Of a DNA stretch of 64,000 nt, positions 52,668-61,961 are shown piece after piece. The stretch covers positions 52,352 to 116,351 of the forward strand of contig NZ_LGDE01000204.1 in assembly GCF_001279725.1 (NCBI RefSeq). Direction: 5' to 3'. The translations under genes were made by a program, and so were the position numbers. The DNA is from Streptomyces sp. WM4235. Its GTDB lineage: Bacteria > Actinomycetota > Actinomycetes > Streptomycetales > Streptomycetaceae. The notes under the pieces are model-generated. The model was given only the letters and a program-made list of their open reading frames with translations. It had not been told where the DNA came from and did not search any database. Each line of letters begins with the position of its first letter. Position 1 is the stretch's first letter.

Positions 52668-54206
52668 ATGCTGACCTTCCTCGGCTTCGCCATGATCGCG
52701 ACCTTCCTGGTTCTGATCATGCTGAAGAAAATGTCGCCCATCGCGGCGCTCGTGCTCATCCCCGCGCTCTTCTGCGTCTTCGCCGGACAGGGTGCGCAGT
52801 TGGGCGACTACGTCATCGACGGAGTCGGCAAACTCGCGCCGACGGCCGCGATGTTGATGTTCGCCATCGTCTACTTCGGCGTGATGATCGACGTCGGCCT
52901 CTTCGATCCGATCGTGCGTGGCATCCTGCGCTTCTGCAAGGCGGACCCGATGCGGGTCGTGGTCGGTACGGCGGTACTCGCCGCGATCGTGTCGCTCGAC
53001 GGCGACGGCTCGACCACCTTCATGATCACAGTCTCGGCCATGTACCCGCTCTACAAGCGCCTCGGCATGAGCCTGGTGGTCATGACCGGTGTCGCGGCCA
53101 CCGCCAACGGCGTCATGAACACCCTCCCCTGGGGCGGCCCCACGGCCCGTGCCGCCACCGCCCTCAAGCTCGACGCCGCGGACGTCTTCGTCCCGATGAT
53201 CCCCGCGCTGGCGGCCGGGCTGCTCTTCGTGTTCCTCCTCGCGTACGTCCTCGGGGTGAAGGAGCGGCGGCGGGTCGGGCTGCTCGTCATGCCCGGCGCG
53301 CAGGATGAGTTCGGGCAGGAGAAGACCGCGGCGAAGCGGGACGCGGAGTCGGATGTGGAGCTGACCGAAGGGGATCCCGCCACGGTCACGGCGGGGGTGG
53401 GCGCCGTGGTCGCGGCCTCGGGCCCGGGCGGCTCCGGCAGCACACCCGCACCCGTACTCACCTCCACCGCTCCGGACGCACCCGCACACGCACACGCACC
53501 CGCACCCGCACCCACGGACGCACCCACGGCCACGGCCACCACCCCCGACGGCGACGATGACGGTTTCCAGGGGCTCGATCCGGACCGTGCGACGCTCCGT
53601 CCCCGCCTCTACTGGTTCAACGCCGGACTGACCGTCGCCCTCCTCACCGCGATGATCATGGAGTTGCTGCCCATCCCCGTGCTCTTCCTCCTCGGCGCGG
53701 CCCTCGCCCTCACGGTCAACTTCCCCCACATGCCCGACCAGAAGGCCCGGATCGCCGCCCACGCCGACAACGTCCTCAATGTCGCGGGCATGGTCTTCGC
53801 CGCCGCCGTCTTCACCGGCGTCCTCACCGGCACCGGCATGGTCAAGCACATGGCCGACTGGCTCGTCGGCGCGATTCCCGAGGGGATGGGCCCCCACATG
53901 GCGCTGGTCACGGGCCTGCTCAGCCTGCCCCTGACCTACTTCATGTCGAACGACGGCTTCTACTTCGGGGTCCTGCCGGTACTGGCCGAGGCCGGCGCCG
54001 CCCACGGCGTCTCGCCGCTGGAGATCGCCCGCGCGTCCCTGGTCGGCCAGCCCCTGCACATGTCCAGCCCACTGGTTCCGGCCGTCTACGTCCTCGTCGG
54101 CATGGCCAAGGTCGAGTTCGGCGATCACACCCGATTCACCGTGAAATGGGCGGCCCTGACTTCCCTGGTGGTCCTGGCGGCGGGGATGCTTTTCGGCATC
54201 ATCTGA
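52668..54206 (+). CDS. CitMHS-family metal-citrate transporter
   Basis: 512 residues from ATG 52668. About eleven to twelve membrane segments; typical segments AMLMFAIVYFGVMIDVGLFDP, LDGDGSTTFMITVSAMYPLY and NGVMNTLPWGGPTARAA match CitM/CitH transporters, which import Mg2+- or Ca2+-citrate with protons. A long hydrophilic loop (about 215-295) is rich in Ala/Pro/His/Thr repeats (HAHAPAPAPTDAPT) and is unlike other family members; it is probably an expansion with little effect. It precedes the aldehyde dehydrogenase by 99 bases containing an operator. Confidence 0.88.
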   Translation: MLTFLGFAMIATFLVLIMLKKMSPIAALVLIPALFCVFAGQGAQLGDYVIDGVGKLAPTAAMLMFAIVYFGVMIDVGLFDPIVRGILRFCKADPMRVVVGTAVLAAIVSLDGDGSTTFMITVSAMYPLYKRLGMSLVVMTGVAATANGVMNTLPWGGPTARAATALKLDAADVFVPMIPALAAGLLFVFLLAYVLGVKERRRVGLLVMPGAQDEFGQEKTAAKRDAESDVELTEGDPATVTAGVGAVVAASGPGGSGSTPAPVLTSTAPDAPAHAHAPAPAPTDAPTATATTPDGDDDGFQGLDPDRATLRPRLYWFNAGLTVALLTAMIMELLPIPVLFLLGAALALTVNFPHMPDQKARIAAHADNVLNVAGMVFAAAVFTGVLTGTGMVKHMADWLVGAIPEGMGPHMALVTGLLSLPLTYFMSNDGFYFGVLPVLAEAGAAHGVSPLEIARASLVGQPLHMSSPLVPAVYVLVGMAKVEFGDHTRFTVKWAALTSLVVLAAGMLFGII

Positions 54207-54230
54207 TCCCGGACGCCTCTGGCGCCCGCA

Positions 54231-54249
54231 AAACTACCGACGCTAGTTT
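54231..54249. promoter_or_regulatory. Operator shared with the 57.7 kb TetR region
   Basis: AAACTACCGACGCTAGTTT has perfect 6-base arms (AAACTA/TAGTTT) and differs at two positions from the site at 57691-57707. It lies 57-75 bases upstream of the aldehyde dehydrogenase start. Confidence 0.75.
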
Positions 54250-54305
54250 GTAGGGTGTTGGCGAGGTCAGGTTCTACGCGCTCGTGCGTGTTCGGGAGGA
54301 AAGCC

Positions 54306-55718
54306 ATGAAGGCCCACGACGGGATGTACATCGGCGGCGCCTGGCGACCGGCCGTCGGACGCGAGCGGATCGAGGTCGTCAACCCCGCCGACGAACAGGT
54401 CCTCGCCTCGGTCCCGGCCGGTACCGCCGAGGACGTGGACGAGGCCGTACGTGCGGCCCGCGCGGCCTTCCCCGGCTGGGCGGCCACGCCGCCGGCCGAG
54501 CGGGCGACCCTCGTCGGGGCCCTGCGCGACGTACTGGTCCGCCGCAAGAAGGAGATCGCGGAGACGATCTCCGCGGAGCTCGGCGCCCCGCTCGGCTTCG
54601 CGGAGGCCGTACACGTGGGGTCGCCGATCGCCGTCGCGGGCTCGTTCGCCGAACTCGGCGCCTCGTACGCCTTCGAGGAGCGTCTCGGGAACTCCACGGT
54701 GCTGATGGAACCGGTCGGCGTGGTCGGGGCCATCACGCCCTGGAACTACCCGCTGCACCAGGTCGTTGCCAAGGTGGCACCCGCTCTCGCCGCCGGCTGC
54801 ACCCTCGTCCTCAAGCCGGCGGAAGACACCCCGCTGACCGCACAGCTCTTCGCCGAAGCCGTGCACGAGGCGGGCATCCCGGCCGGGGTCTTCAACCTGG
54901 TGACCGGCACCGGCCCGGTCGCCGGCCAGGCGCTGGCCGCACACGAGGGAGTCGACCTCGTCTCCTTCACCGGCTCGACCGCCGTCGGCCGGCAGATCGG
55001 CGCCACCGCCGGCGCCGCGATCAAGCGCGTCGCCCTCGAACTGGGCGGCAAGTCGGCCAACGTCATCCTGCCCGGCGCCGATCTGGCCAAGGCCATCGCC
55101 GTCGGCGTCGGCCACGTCATGAACAACTCCGGCCAGAGCTGCAACGCGCTCACCCGCATGCTCGTCCACCGGGACCAGTACGAGGAGGCCGTCGCGCTCG
55201 CGGCCGACGCCATCGCCAAGTACCCCACCGGCGACCCCCGCGAGCAGGGCACCCGCCTCGGCCCGGTGGTCAACGCCAAGCAGCGCGACCGCGTCCGCGC
55301 GTACATCGTCAAGGGGGTCGAGGAGGGGGCGCGCCTCGTCGCGGGCGGGCCCGACGCGCCCCACGACCAGGGGTACTTCATCGCCCCGACCCTCTTCGCC
55401 GACGTCACCCCCGACATGACCATCGCCCAGGAGGAGATCTTCGGCCCCGTGCTGTCGATCCTCCCGTACGAGGACGAGGACGACGCCCTGCGCATCGCCA
55501 ACGGCACCGTGTACGGCCTCGGCGGAGCCGTCTGGGCGGCGGACGCGGAGACCGCGACGGCCTTCGCCCGCCGCATGGACACCGGCCAGGTGGACATCAA
55601 CGGCGGTCGCTTCAACGTGCTCGCGCCCTTCGGCGGCTACAAGCAGTCGGGAGTGGGACGCGAGTTGGGCCCGCACGGCCTGGGCGAGTACCTCCAGACC
55701 AAGTCCCTGCAGTTCTGA
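54306..55718 (+). CDS. Aldehyde dehydrogenase
   Basis: 470 residues from ATG 54306 (GGGAGGAAAG upstream). Complete ALDH superfamily features: [15 protein letters not shown], cofactor loop FTGSTAVGR, Glu245 in LELGGKS, catalytic Cys279 in NSGQSC, and the C-terminal [15 protein letters not shown]. Oxidises an aldehyde with NAD(P)+. It precedes an alcohol dehydrogenase by 27 bases and shares its operator with a TetR/acyl-CoA dehydrogenase pair, suggesting an alcohol to aldehyde to acid route. Exact substrate unknown. Confidence 0.93.
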   Translation: MKAHDGMYIGGAWRPAVGRERIEVVNPADEQVLASVPAGTAEDVDEAVRAARAAFPGWAATPPAERATLVGALRDVLVRRKKEIAETISAELGAPLGFAEAVHVGSPIAVAGSFAELGASYAFEERLGNSTVLMEPVGVVGAITPWNYPLHQVVAKVAPALAAGCTLVLKPAEDTPLTAQLFAEAVHEAGIPAGVFNLVTGTGPVAGQALAAHEGVDLVSFTGSTAVGRQIGATAGAAIKRVALELGGKSANVILPGADLAKAIAVGVGHVMNNSGQSCNALTRMLVHRDQYEEAVALAADAIAKYPTGDPREQGTRLGPVVNAKQRDRVRAYIVKGVEEGARLVAGGPDAPHDQGYFIAPTLFADVTPDMTIAQEEIFGPVLSILPYEDEDDALRIANGTVYGLGGAVWAADAETATAFARRMDTGQVDINGGRFNVLAPFGGYKQSGVGRELGPHGLGEYLQTKSLQF

Positions 55719-55744
55719 ATCCCGGAAGTACGGAGACGACGACC

Positions 55745-56824
55745 ATGGTCCGCGCCGCCATCCTGCCCGCAGTCGGAGCCCCGCTGGAGATCCGAGAGAT
55801 CGTGCTGCCCGATCCCGGCCCCGGTCAGGTTCGCGTGCGACTCGCCGCAGCGGGGGTCTGCCACTCCGACCTCTCCCTCAGCAATGGCACCATGCGGGTT
55901 CCCGTCCCCGCCGTCCTCGGTCACGAGGGCGCGGGCACGGTCCTCGCCGTCGGGGAGGGCGTCACCCATGTCGCCCCCGGCGACGGGGTGGTGCTCAACT
56001 GGGCCCCGTCCTGCGGGGCGTGCCACCACTGCCTGATCGGCGAGGTCTGGCTCTGCACCCAGGCGCTGGCCGGGGTCGGTGCGATCCACGCCCACGACGC
56101 CGACGGCACCGAGCTGCACCCCGGGCTGAACGTGGCCGCCTTCGCGGAGGAGACCGTGGTCGCGGCGAACTGCGTGTTGCCCGCACCCGCCGGGATCCCG
56201 CTCGCCGAGGCCGCCCTGCTCGGCTGCGCCGTCCTCACCGGCTACGGAGCCGTTCACCACAGCGCCCAGGTTCGCCCGGGGGAGTCGGTGGCCGTCTTCG
56301 GCGTCGGCGGGGTCGGTCTGGCCGCCCTCCAGGCGGCCCGCGTCGCGCAGGCGGGTCCGATCGTGGCCGTCGACGTCTCACCGGCGAAGGAGGAGCTGGC
56401 GCGCGCCGCCGGTGCCACGGAGTTCGTCCTCGCATCGGAGACCACCGCCAAGCAGATCCGCGCGCTGACCGGCGGCCGGGGCGCGGACGTGGCGATCGAG
56501 TGCGTCGGCCGGGCGGACACCATTCGCGGTGCGTGGGACGCGACCCGTCGCGGCGGTCGCACCACGGTCGTCGGCATCGGCGGCAAGGAGCAGCAGGTCA
56601 CCTTCCACGCGCTGGAGATCTTCCACTTCGCCCGGACCCTCACCGGCTGCGTCTACGGCAACAGCGACCCGGCCCGCGACCTCCCGGTGATCGCCGACCA
56701 CGTCCGGGCCGGCCGGCTGGACCTCGGCGCGCTCGTCACTGACCGGATCACCCTCGACGGCATCCCGGCCGCCTTCGACGCGATGCTGGCGGGCAAGGGC
56801 GGCCGCTCGCTGGTCATCTTCTGA
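55745..56824 (+). CDS. Zinc-type alcohol dehydrogenase
   Basis: 359 residues, ATG 55745 (GGAGACGAC upstream). Catalytic zinc region GVCHSD and GHEGAGTVLAVG, structural cysteine lobe CGACHHCLIGEVWLC, and the Rossmann GVGGVGLAALQAA. This MDR form resembles mycothiol/S-hydroxymethyl-type and aryl alcohol dehydrogenases. Co-transcribed with the aldehyde dehydrogenase. It oxidises an alcohol with NAD+ by family. Confidence 0.92.
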   Translation: MVRAAILPAVGAPLEIREIVLPDPGPGQVRVRLAAAGVCHSDLSLSNGTMRVPVPAVLGHEGAGTVLAVGEGVTHVAPGDGVVLNWAPSCGACHHCLIGEVWLCTQALAGVGAIHAHDADGTELHPGLNVAAFAEETVVAANCVLPAPAGIPLAEAALLGCAVLTGYGAVHHSAQVRPGESVAVFGVGGVGLAALQAARVAQAGPIVAVDVSPAKEELARAAGATEFVLASETTAKQIRALTGGRGADVAIECVGRADTIRGAWDATRRGGRTTVVGIGGKEQQVTFHALEIFHFARTLTGCVYGNSDPARDLPVIADHVRAGRLDLGALVTDRITLDGIPAAFDAMLAGKGGRSLVIF

Positions 56825-57013
56825 CCGGACCCGGGGTCGGACCCGGACCCGGGGGCGGGGGCGGAGCCGGGGTCGGAGCGGGGGGCCGGAGCCGGTGGAA
56901 CCGGTCAAGGCCCCGCCCCGTCCCCTCGGCTCCCGCCCGCGCCCCGTCCCCTGCCCGGCTCCCGCCCGCGTCCCAGCCGTCCCGGCTCCCGCCGGCCCCC
57001 GCCCCGCCGTCCG
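56825..57013. repeat. Low-complexity G-rich then C-rich convergent spacer
   Basis: The gap between the convergent ADH and TetR genes is G-rich over about 56825-56900 (GGGTCGGA-type units) and C-rich over 56930-57010 (CCCGTCCCC and GGCTCCCGCCC units repeated). Possibly a bidirectional terminator region; no gene. Confidence 0.55.
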
Positions 57014-57670
57014 TCAGGTCGCCCCCTTCAGCGCCTCGTACTGGATCGCCAGTCCGTCCAGCAGCGCCGTCAGCCCCGTCTCGAACGCGCCCTCGTCCAC
57101 CTCGTGCTGCCGCTCGGCCAGCAAGTGGGCCTGGCCCAGGTGCGGGTAGTCCGACGGGTCGTACGCGGCACGGTCGTCCACGAAACCCCCGGCGAAGGAA
57201 GCCACGGCCGAGCCCAGGATGAAGTACCGCATGAGCGCGCCGATCCGCGTCGCGTGGGCGGGCGGCCAACCGGACTCGGTCATCGCGCCGAAGACGGCGT
57301 CCGCCACCCGAAGCCCCGCGGGGCGACGGCCCGGTCCCCGCGCCAGCACCGGAACGATGTTCGGGTGGTCGGACAAGGCGTCCCGGTACGAGTGAGCCCA
57401 GTCGTGCAGCGCGAGCCGCCAACTCCGGCCGTCCTCGGAGCTGAACATCGACAAGTCGACTCGGGCGCTCACCGCGTCCGCGACGGCGTCGAGGATCTCG
57501 TCCTTGGTGCGGAAGTGGTTGTACAGCGAAGGCCCGCTGACGCCGAGCGCGGCGGCCAATCGGCGCGTGGACACCGCCTCCAGGCCTTCCGAGTCCACCA
57601 GCGCGCCCGCCGCCTCGACGATGCGGTCTCTGCTGAGGAGGGGCTTGCGCGGTCTGGCCATGCGCCACAT
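57014..57670 (-). CDS. TetR regulator of the dehydrogenase cluster
   Basis: 218 residues from ATG 57670 (GCAGG seven bases upstream; ATG 57661, MARPRKPLLS, is an alternative). HTH: IVEAAGALVDSEGLEAVSTRRLAAALGVSGPSLYNHFRTKDE in its normal blocks, C-terminal TetR_C of the TetR/actII class (WRLALHDWAHSYRDALSDHPNIVPVLA). The operator at 57691-57707 sits in the divergent gap to the acyl-CoA dehydrogenase gene and recurs before the aldehyde dehydrogenase, so it probably controls both. Ligand likely an acyl-CoA or aldehyde, by context. Confidence 0.9.
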   Translation of the reverse strand: MWRMARPRKPLLSRDRIVEAAGALVDSEGLEAVSTRRLAAALGVSGPSLYNHFRTKDEILDAVADAVSARVDLSMFSSEDGRSWRLALHDWAHSYRDALSDHPNIVPVLARGPGRRPAGLRVADAVFGAMTESGWPPAHATRIGALMRYFILGSAVASFAGGFVDDRAAYDPSDYPHLGQAHLLAERQHEVDEGAFETGLTALLDGLAIQYEALKGAT

Positions 57671-57690
57671 AGTAGGGCCTGCCCGCAATA

Positions 57691-57707
57691 AACTACCGGT
57701 GCTAGTT
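57691..57707. promoter_or_regulatory. Operator shared with the aldehyde dehydrogenase promoter
   Basis: AACTACCGGTGCTAGTT has arms AACTA/TAGTT, 20 bases before the TetR start and 31 before the acyl-CoA dehydrogenase start. The 17-mer equals that at 54232-54248 except for two central bases. Confidence 0.8.
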
Positions 57708-57737
57708 AATCTGCGCCGGACCGCCCGGAGGTGCCCG

Positions 57738-58889
57738 GTGAACCTGGAGCTGAGCGAGGAACAGGAGGCCGTCCGCCGGCTCGCCCGCGAGTTCACCGAG
57801 CGCGAGATCGCCCCGTACGCCGCCGCATGGGACCGCGCCGAGAGCGTCGACCGGTCCCTGGTCAAGAAGCTCGGCGACCTGGGCTTCCTCGGACTGACCG
57901 TGCCCGAGGAGTACGGCGGCTCCGGCGGCGACCACCTCGCCTACGTGCTCGTCACCGAGGAACTCGGCCGCGGTGACTCCGCCGTGCGCGGCATCGTCTC
58001 CGTCTCCCTCGGGCTGGTGGCCAAGACCGTCGCCGCCTGGGGCACCGAGGAGCAGAAACAGGCCTGGCTCCCACGCCTGTGCTCGGGCGAATCGCTCGGC
58101 TGCTTCGGTCTCACCGAACCCGGCACCGGTTCCGACGCCGGCAACCTGGACACCCGCGCCCGGCGCGAGGGCGACACGTACGTCGTCAGCGGCAGCAAGA
58201 TGTTCATCACCAACGGCACCTGGGCCGATGTGGTCCTGCTCTTCGCCCGCACCAACGACGAGCCCGGCCACCGCGGGATCTCCGCCTTCCTCGTGCCCAC
58301 CGACAGCCCCGGCCTGACCCGTCGCGAGATCCACGGCAAGCTCGGCCTGCGCGGCCAGGCCACCGCCGAACTCGCCCTCGACGGTGTCCGCGTGCCGGCC
58401 TCCGCGATGCTCGGGCCCGAGGGCAAGGGATTCTCCGTGGCCATGTCCGCCCTCGCCAAGGGGCGGATGTCGGTCGCCGCCGGCTGCGTCGGCATCGCCC
58501 AGGCGGCGCTGGACGCGGCCGTCTCGTACGCCGCCCAGCGCGAACAGTTCGGCAAGCCCATCGCCCACCACCAACTGGTCCAGGAGCTGATCGCCGACAT
58601 CTCGGTCGACGTGGACGCGGCCCGGCTGCTGACCTGGCGGGTGGCCGACCTGATCGACCGCGGGAAGCCCTTCGCCACGGAGTCCTCGACCGCCAAGCTC
58701 TTCGCCTCCGAGGCCGCCGTGCGCGCCGCGAGCAACGCCCTCCAAGTCCACGGCGGCTACGGCTACATCGACGAGTACCCGGCCGGGAAACTGCTGCGCG
58801 ACGCCCGTGTGATGACCCTGTACGAGGGCACCAGTCAGATCCAGAAGCTGCTCATCGGCCGTGCCCGTACGGGGGTCTCGGCGTTCTGA
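57738..58889 (+). CDS. Acyl-CoA dehydrogenase
   Basis: 383 residues from GTG 57738 (GGAGG upstream). Full-length ACAD: VPEEYGGSGGD, CFGLTEPGTGSDAGN, YVVSGSKMFITNG, QLIADIS-like region, and the catalytic Glu363 in TLYEGTSQIQK, the position of short/medium-chain and butyryl-type enzymes. It makes a trans-2-enoyl-CoA and passes electrons to ETF. Divergent from its likely TetR repressor. Shares an operator with the aldehyde dehydrogenase gene. Confidence 0.93.
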   Translation: MNLELSEEQEAVRRLAREFTEREIAPYAAAWDRAESVDRSLVKKLGDLGFLGLTVPEEYGGSGGDHLAYVLVTEELGRGDSAVRGIVSVSLGLVAKTVAAWGTEEQKQAWLPRLCSGESLGCFGLTEPGTGSDAGNLDTRARREGDTYVVSGSKMFITNGTWADVVLLFARTNDEPGHRGISAFLVPTDSPGLTRREIHGKLGLRGQATAELALDGVRVPASAMLGPEGKGFSVAMSALAKGRMSVAAGCVGIAQAALDAAVSYAAQREQFGKPIAHHQLVQELIADISVDVDAARLLTWRVADLIDRGKPFATESSTAKLFASEAAVRAASNALQVHGGYGYIDEYPAGKLLRDARVMTLYEGTSQIQKLLIGRARTGVSAF

Positions 58890-58977
58890 GCCGCCCCGCC
58901 GCCCCGCCGCCGGCTGAGTACGTACGTGAGTACACGCACGGATGTGGCGCGGGCCACAGGTCGCCGAAGCTGGACCC

Positions 58978-59295
58978 ATGAACGAGACACCGGTCAAGCA
59001 GCAGAACACGGGGGCCTACTACGGCCAGGCCGTCGCCTCCTTCGGCGTCGCCATGGCGGCCGTGGCCCTGGGGATCTACAACCTGGACGCGAACGGCTGG
59101 GTGCGCGCCTTCCTCGGTATCGCCGTCCTCTACCTGACCACCTCGGCCTTCACCCTCGCCAAGGTGATCCGCGACCGGCAGGAGGTCACCCAGATCGTCA
59201 CCCGGGTCGATCAGGCCCGGATGGAGAAGCTCATGACCGGCTACGACCCCTTTGCGCCGAAGCCCGCCCCCGGCCCGGCCGCCCAGGATCGCTAA
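58978..59295 (+). CDS. YiaA/B two-helix membrane protein
   Basis: 105 residues, ATG 58978. A YiaAB domain: two membrane helices (about 17-35 AVASFGVAMAAVALGIYNL and 44-63 VRAFLGIAVLYLTTSAFTLA), then a charged coil-like KVIRDRQEVTQIVTRVDQAR and a Pro/Ala tail. Cytoplasmic membrane; function unknown. Its TAA stop is inside the TetR operator motif at 59293-59306. Confidence 0.82.
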   Translation: MNETPVKQQNTGAYYGQAVASFGVAMAAVALGIYNLDANGWVRAFLGIAVLYLTTSAFTLAKVIRDRQEVTQIVTRVDQARMEKLMTGYDPFAPKPAPGPAAQDR

Positions 59296-59306
59296 GCGCT
59301 TGCTCA
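59293..59306. promoter_or_regulatory. TetR motif upstream of the 59.4 kb TetR gene
   Basis: TAAGCGCTTGCTCA, identical to the site at 60626-60639, overlaps the YiaA-like stop and lies 79 bases before the TetR start. AGCAAGCGCTT is a palindromic core of the kind bound by fatty-acid/steroid TetR regulators. Confidence 0.65.
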
Positions 59307-59384
59307 CCCCTCCGGTAGGGTGTCCATTCCCATACGACGGATCCCGCGACACGGGTTCCGCGAGGCGAAGAGGGTGAGCGAGCG

Positions 59385-60023
59385 ATGGACAGCCCGGCGG
59401 ACACCGGCGGCTACCAGCCGTGGTCGGAGGTCACCCCCGACGCCGCGCGGCGGCTGCTCGTCGCCGCCGTGGAGGCCTTCGCGGAGCGTGGCTACCACGC
59501 CACCACCACCCGGGACATCGCCGGACGGGCCGGCATGAGCCCGGCCGCGCTCTACATCCACTACAAGACCAAGGAAGAGCTGCTCCACCGAATCAGCCGG
59601 ATCGGCCACGACAAGGCGCTGGAGATCCTGGAGACGGCCGCGTCCGGCCCGGGGACCGCCGCCGACCGGCTCGACGAGGCCGTGCGGTCCTTCGTGGGCT
59701 GGCACGCCGCACACCACACCACCGCCCGCGTGGTCCAGTACGAGCTCGATGCTCTCGCCGTGGAGCACCGCTCCGAAATCGTGGCACTGCGCCGGCAGAG
59801 CGACGCGGCTGTGCGCCGGATCATCTCCGACGGGGTCACGGCGGGCGAGTTCGAGGTCCCCGACGTGCCCGGCACCACACTCGCCGTCCTGTCCCTGTGC
59901 ATCGACGTGGCCCGATGGTTCAACGTGACCGGCTCGCGCACCCCCGAAGAGGTCGGCGCGCTCTACTCCGACCTCGTGCTCCGCATGGTCGGCACGCGCC
60001 CCGACCACGGGACGGCGCACTGA
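59385..60023 (+). CDS. TetR regulator (lipid-type)
   Basis: 212 residues, ATG 59385. HTH: LLVAAVEAFAERGYHATTTRDIAGRAGMSPAALYIHYKTKEELLHRIS; C-terminal TetR_C_33-like domain with FVGWHAAHHTTARVVQYELDAL. Resembles the KstR2/FadR group that senses acyl-CoAs. The shared 14-base motif before it and before the MaoC gene (convergent, 109 bases apart at stops) makes self-control and MaoC control likely. Confidence 0.88.
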   Translation: MDSPADTGGYQPWSEVTPDAARRLLVAAVEAFAERGYHATTTRDIAGRAGMSPAALYIHYKTKEELLHRISRIGHDKALEILETAASGPGTAADRLDEAVRSFVGWHAAHHTTARVVQYELDALAVEHRSEIVALRRQSDAAVRRIISDGVTAGEFEVPDVPGTTLAVLSLCIDVARWFNVTGSRTPEEVGALYSDLVLRMVGTRPDHGTAH

Positions 60024-60132
60024 CGCCCGTCACGCGCTGACGCCCGTCCCCGGTGACACCGAACGGTGATACCGCCCCGGGGCCCGGTCGCCGTCTCCGT
60101 GGCCGACTCGCGCTCCCGCCCCGGCCCTCGGC

Positions 60133-60594
60133 TCAGAAGTAGTACCGGGACACCGACTCCGCGACGCACACCGGCTTGTCGCCGCCCTCGCGCTCGACCG
60201 TCACGGTCGCCGCGACCTGTACGCCACCACCCGCCTCGGTGACCTCCGTGATCACGGCCGTGGCGCGCAGTCGCGAGCCGACCGGCACCGTGGCCGGGAA
60301 CCGCACCTTGTTCGTGCCGTAGTTGATGCCCATCCGCATGCCCTCGACCCGCATGATCTGCGGAACCAGGCTCGGCAGCAGCGACAGCGTGAGGTAGCCG
60401 TGCGCGATGGTCGTTCCGAAGGGGCCGGAGGCCGCCCGCTCGGGATCGACGTGGATCCACTGGTGATCGCCCGTCGCGTCGGCGAAGAGGTCGATCCGCT
60501 TCTGATCCACCTCCAGCCACTCGCTCGGGCCGAGCGGGGCGCCGACCCCGGCGCGCAGCTCCTCGGCGGACGTGAAGATCCTCGGTTCGGCCAT
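60133..60594 (-). CDS. MaoC-family (R)-specific enoyl-CoA hydratase
   Basis: 153 residues, ATG 60594. Hot-dog fold with the hydratase-2 motif: FADATGDHQWIHVDPERA (catalytic Asp and His) and GPFGTTIAHGYLTLSL. Hydrates trans-2-enoyl-CoA to the (R)-3-hydroxyacyl-CoA. Its promoter holds the TAAGCGCTTGCTCA motif at 60626-60639. Confidence 0.92.
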   Translation of the reverse strand: MAEPRIFTSAEELRAGVGAPLGPSEWLEVDQKRIDLFADATGDHQWIHVDPERAASGPFGTTIAHGYLTLSLLPSLVPQIMRVEGMRMGINYGTNKVRFPATVPVGSRLRATAVITEVTEAGGGVQVAATVTVEREGGDKPVCVAESVSRYYF

Positions 60595-60625
60595 GCCTTG
60601 CCCCTGCCTCTCACCGACCAGCGAA

Positions 60626-60639
60626 TAAGCGCTTGCTCA
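60626..60639. promoter_or_regulatory. TetR motif upstream of the MaoC gene
   Basis: TAAGCGCTTGCTCA, identical over 14 bases to 59293-59306, 32 bases upstream of the MaoC start, in the divergent gap to soxR. Confidence 0.7.
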
Positions 60640-60700
60640 GCATGCTGGGGCCACATGTATCTGTCAACGGATTCCGGTCCGGCCGACTACCCTCGGCCGG

Positions 60701-61150
60701 GTGCCGCAGATTCCCGAGAAAGTCCATGAACTCACCGTCGGTCAGCTGTCCGCGCGCAGCGGCGCGGCCGTTTCGGCGCTGCACTTCTACGAGGCCAAGG
60801 GCCTGATCAGCAGCCGTCGCACCTCCGGCAACCAGCGCCGCTACACCCGTGACGCACTGCGCAGGGTCGCCTTCGTACGGGCCGCGCAACGCGTGGGCAT
60901 CCCGCTCGCCAGCATCCGCGAGGCGCTGTCCCAACTTCCGGAAGGCCGTACGCCGACCCGCGAGGACTGGGCCGGTCTGTCCGAGGCCTGGCGCGCCGAA
61001 CTCGATCACCGGATCAAGCAACTCGGCCGGTTGCGCGACCACTTGACCGACTGCATCGGCTGTGGCTGCCTGTCCCTGGAGAACTGCGCGCTGTCCAACC
61101 CGGACGACGTGTTCGGCGAGCGCCTCACCGGCTCCCGACTGTCGCTCTAG
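60701..61150 (+). CDS. soxR: Redox-sensing transcriptional activator SoxR
   Basis: 149 residues from GTG 60701. MerR-type HTH ([26 protein letters not shown]), dimer helix, and the [2Fe-2S] cluster motif C-x2-C-x-C-x5-C at Cys118, Cys121, Cys123 and Cys129 ([12 protein letters not shown]), the defining SoxR pattern. In Streptomyces SoxR responds to redox-cycling compounds and controls a small set of genes. Its 3' end overlaps the convergent BKACE gene by 26 bases. Confidence 0.95.
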   Translation: MPQIPEKVHELTVGQLSARSGAAVSALHFYEAKGLISSRRTSGNQRRYTRDALRRVAFVRAAQRVGIPLASIREALSQLPEGRTPTREDWAGLSEAWRAELDHRIKQLGRLRDHLTDCIGCGCLSLENCALSNPDDVFGERLTGSRLSL

Positions 61151-61961
61151 TCGCTCCCACCACCCTGGCCGCGCGGGACGCCTCGACCTCGGCCAGGGCC
61201 GCCGTCACCAGCTCGGCATTGGACCGCGCCGGCCGCCCGTCCGGAAGGACGAGCACGTCGCCCACGCCGATCCGCGCCCCCGCACCACACCGCGCGGCGA
61301 GCCGCAGCACCGGCCAGGCTGCGGCCTCCCGCCCGAACAGCACCACCTCCACGGGCGGCAACCAGCACAACCCCGCCACCAGCGCCGGATCGGCCTCCGA
61401 CAGCTCCACCGCGAGGCGGACCCGGCCGTGATCGGGCACGGCCCACGCCAGGAACCGGCCCAGCGGCTCGGGCCCGGCCGCGCCACCCAGCGGAACCACC
61501 GCGTCCACCGCCACCCCGCGCGCCAGCAGGGCCAAGCCCAACTCCTCGGCCCCGGCCTCCGTGAAACGCACCACCGCGCGGTCCGGCAGTACCTCCCAGG
61601 AACGAACCCGGGCCTGCCGAGCGGCGGGATCCGGCTCCGCCACGATGCCCGCCGGCACGGACAGCGGTACGGAGACCCCCGCGCCCCGCAGCGCCTCCAG
61701 CAGCGGCCCGACCACCCGGGGCGAGAGGCTCTCCCGGCCGCACGGGCTCCGCGGATGCACCAACACCTCACGGGCCCCGGCGGCGACCGAGGCCACCGCC
61801 GCCCGCGCCAGTTCCTCCGGGGACATCGGTACCGCAGCCCCCTCGGCGGCCTCCCGAGCGCCGTTCAACGCGACCTGGAGCGGAACCCGCGCCGCCGCGC
61901 CCCCGGCCCCGCGCTCGCCCTCGCCCTTCGGATCCCGGCCCGTCGATTCCGTCCCGCTCAT
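61125..61961 (-). CDS. BKACE/DUF849-type enzyme (3-keto-5-aminohexanoate cleavage family)
   Basis: 278 residues from ATG 61961 (GGCGGGAGC upstream). Core motifs [28 protein letters not shown] and [15 protein letters not shown] fit the beta-keto acid cleavage enzyme family, whose members split beta-keto acids with acetyl-CoA using a metal held by histidines and Glu. Here the HxH-type ligands are not as clear as in Kce (family HPH appears as VHPRS), so catalysis is unsure. Overlaps the SoxR 3' end on the other strand and is coupled (ATGA) to the zinc-ribbon gene upstream. Confidence 0.75.
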   Translation of the reverse strand: MSGTESTGRDPKGEGERGAGGAAARVPLQVALNGAREAAEGAAVPMSPEELARAAVASVAAGAREVLVHPRSPCGRESLSPRVVGPLLEALRGAGVSVPLSVPAGIVAEPDPAARQARVRSWEVLPDRAVVRFTEAGAEELGLALLARGVAVDAVVPLGGAAGPEPLGRFLAWAVPDHGRVRLAVELSEADPALVAGLCWLPPVEVVLFGREAAAWPVLRLAARCGAGARIGVGDVLVLPDGRPARSNAELVTAALAEVEASRAARVVGATRATVGSR

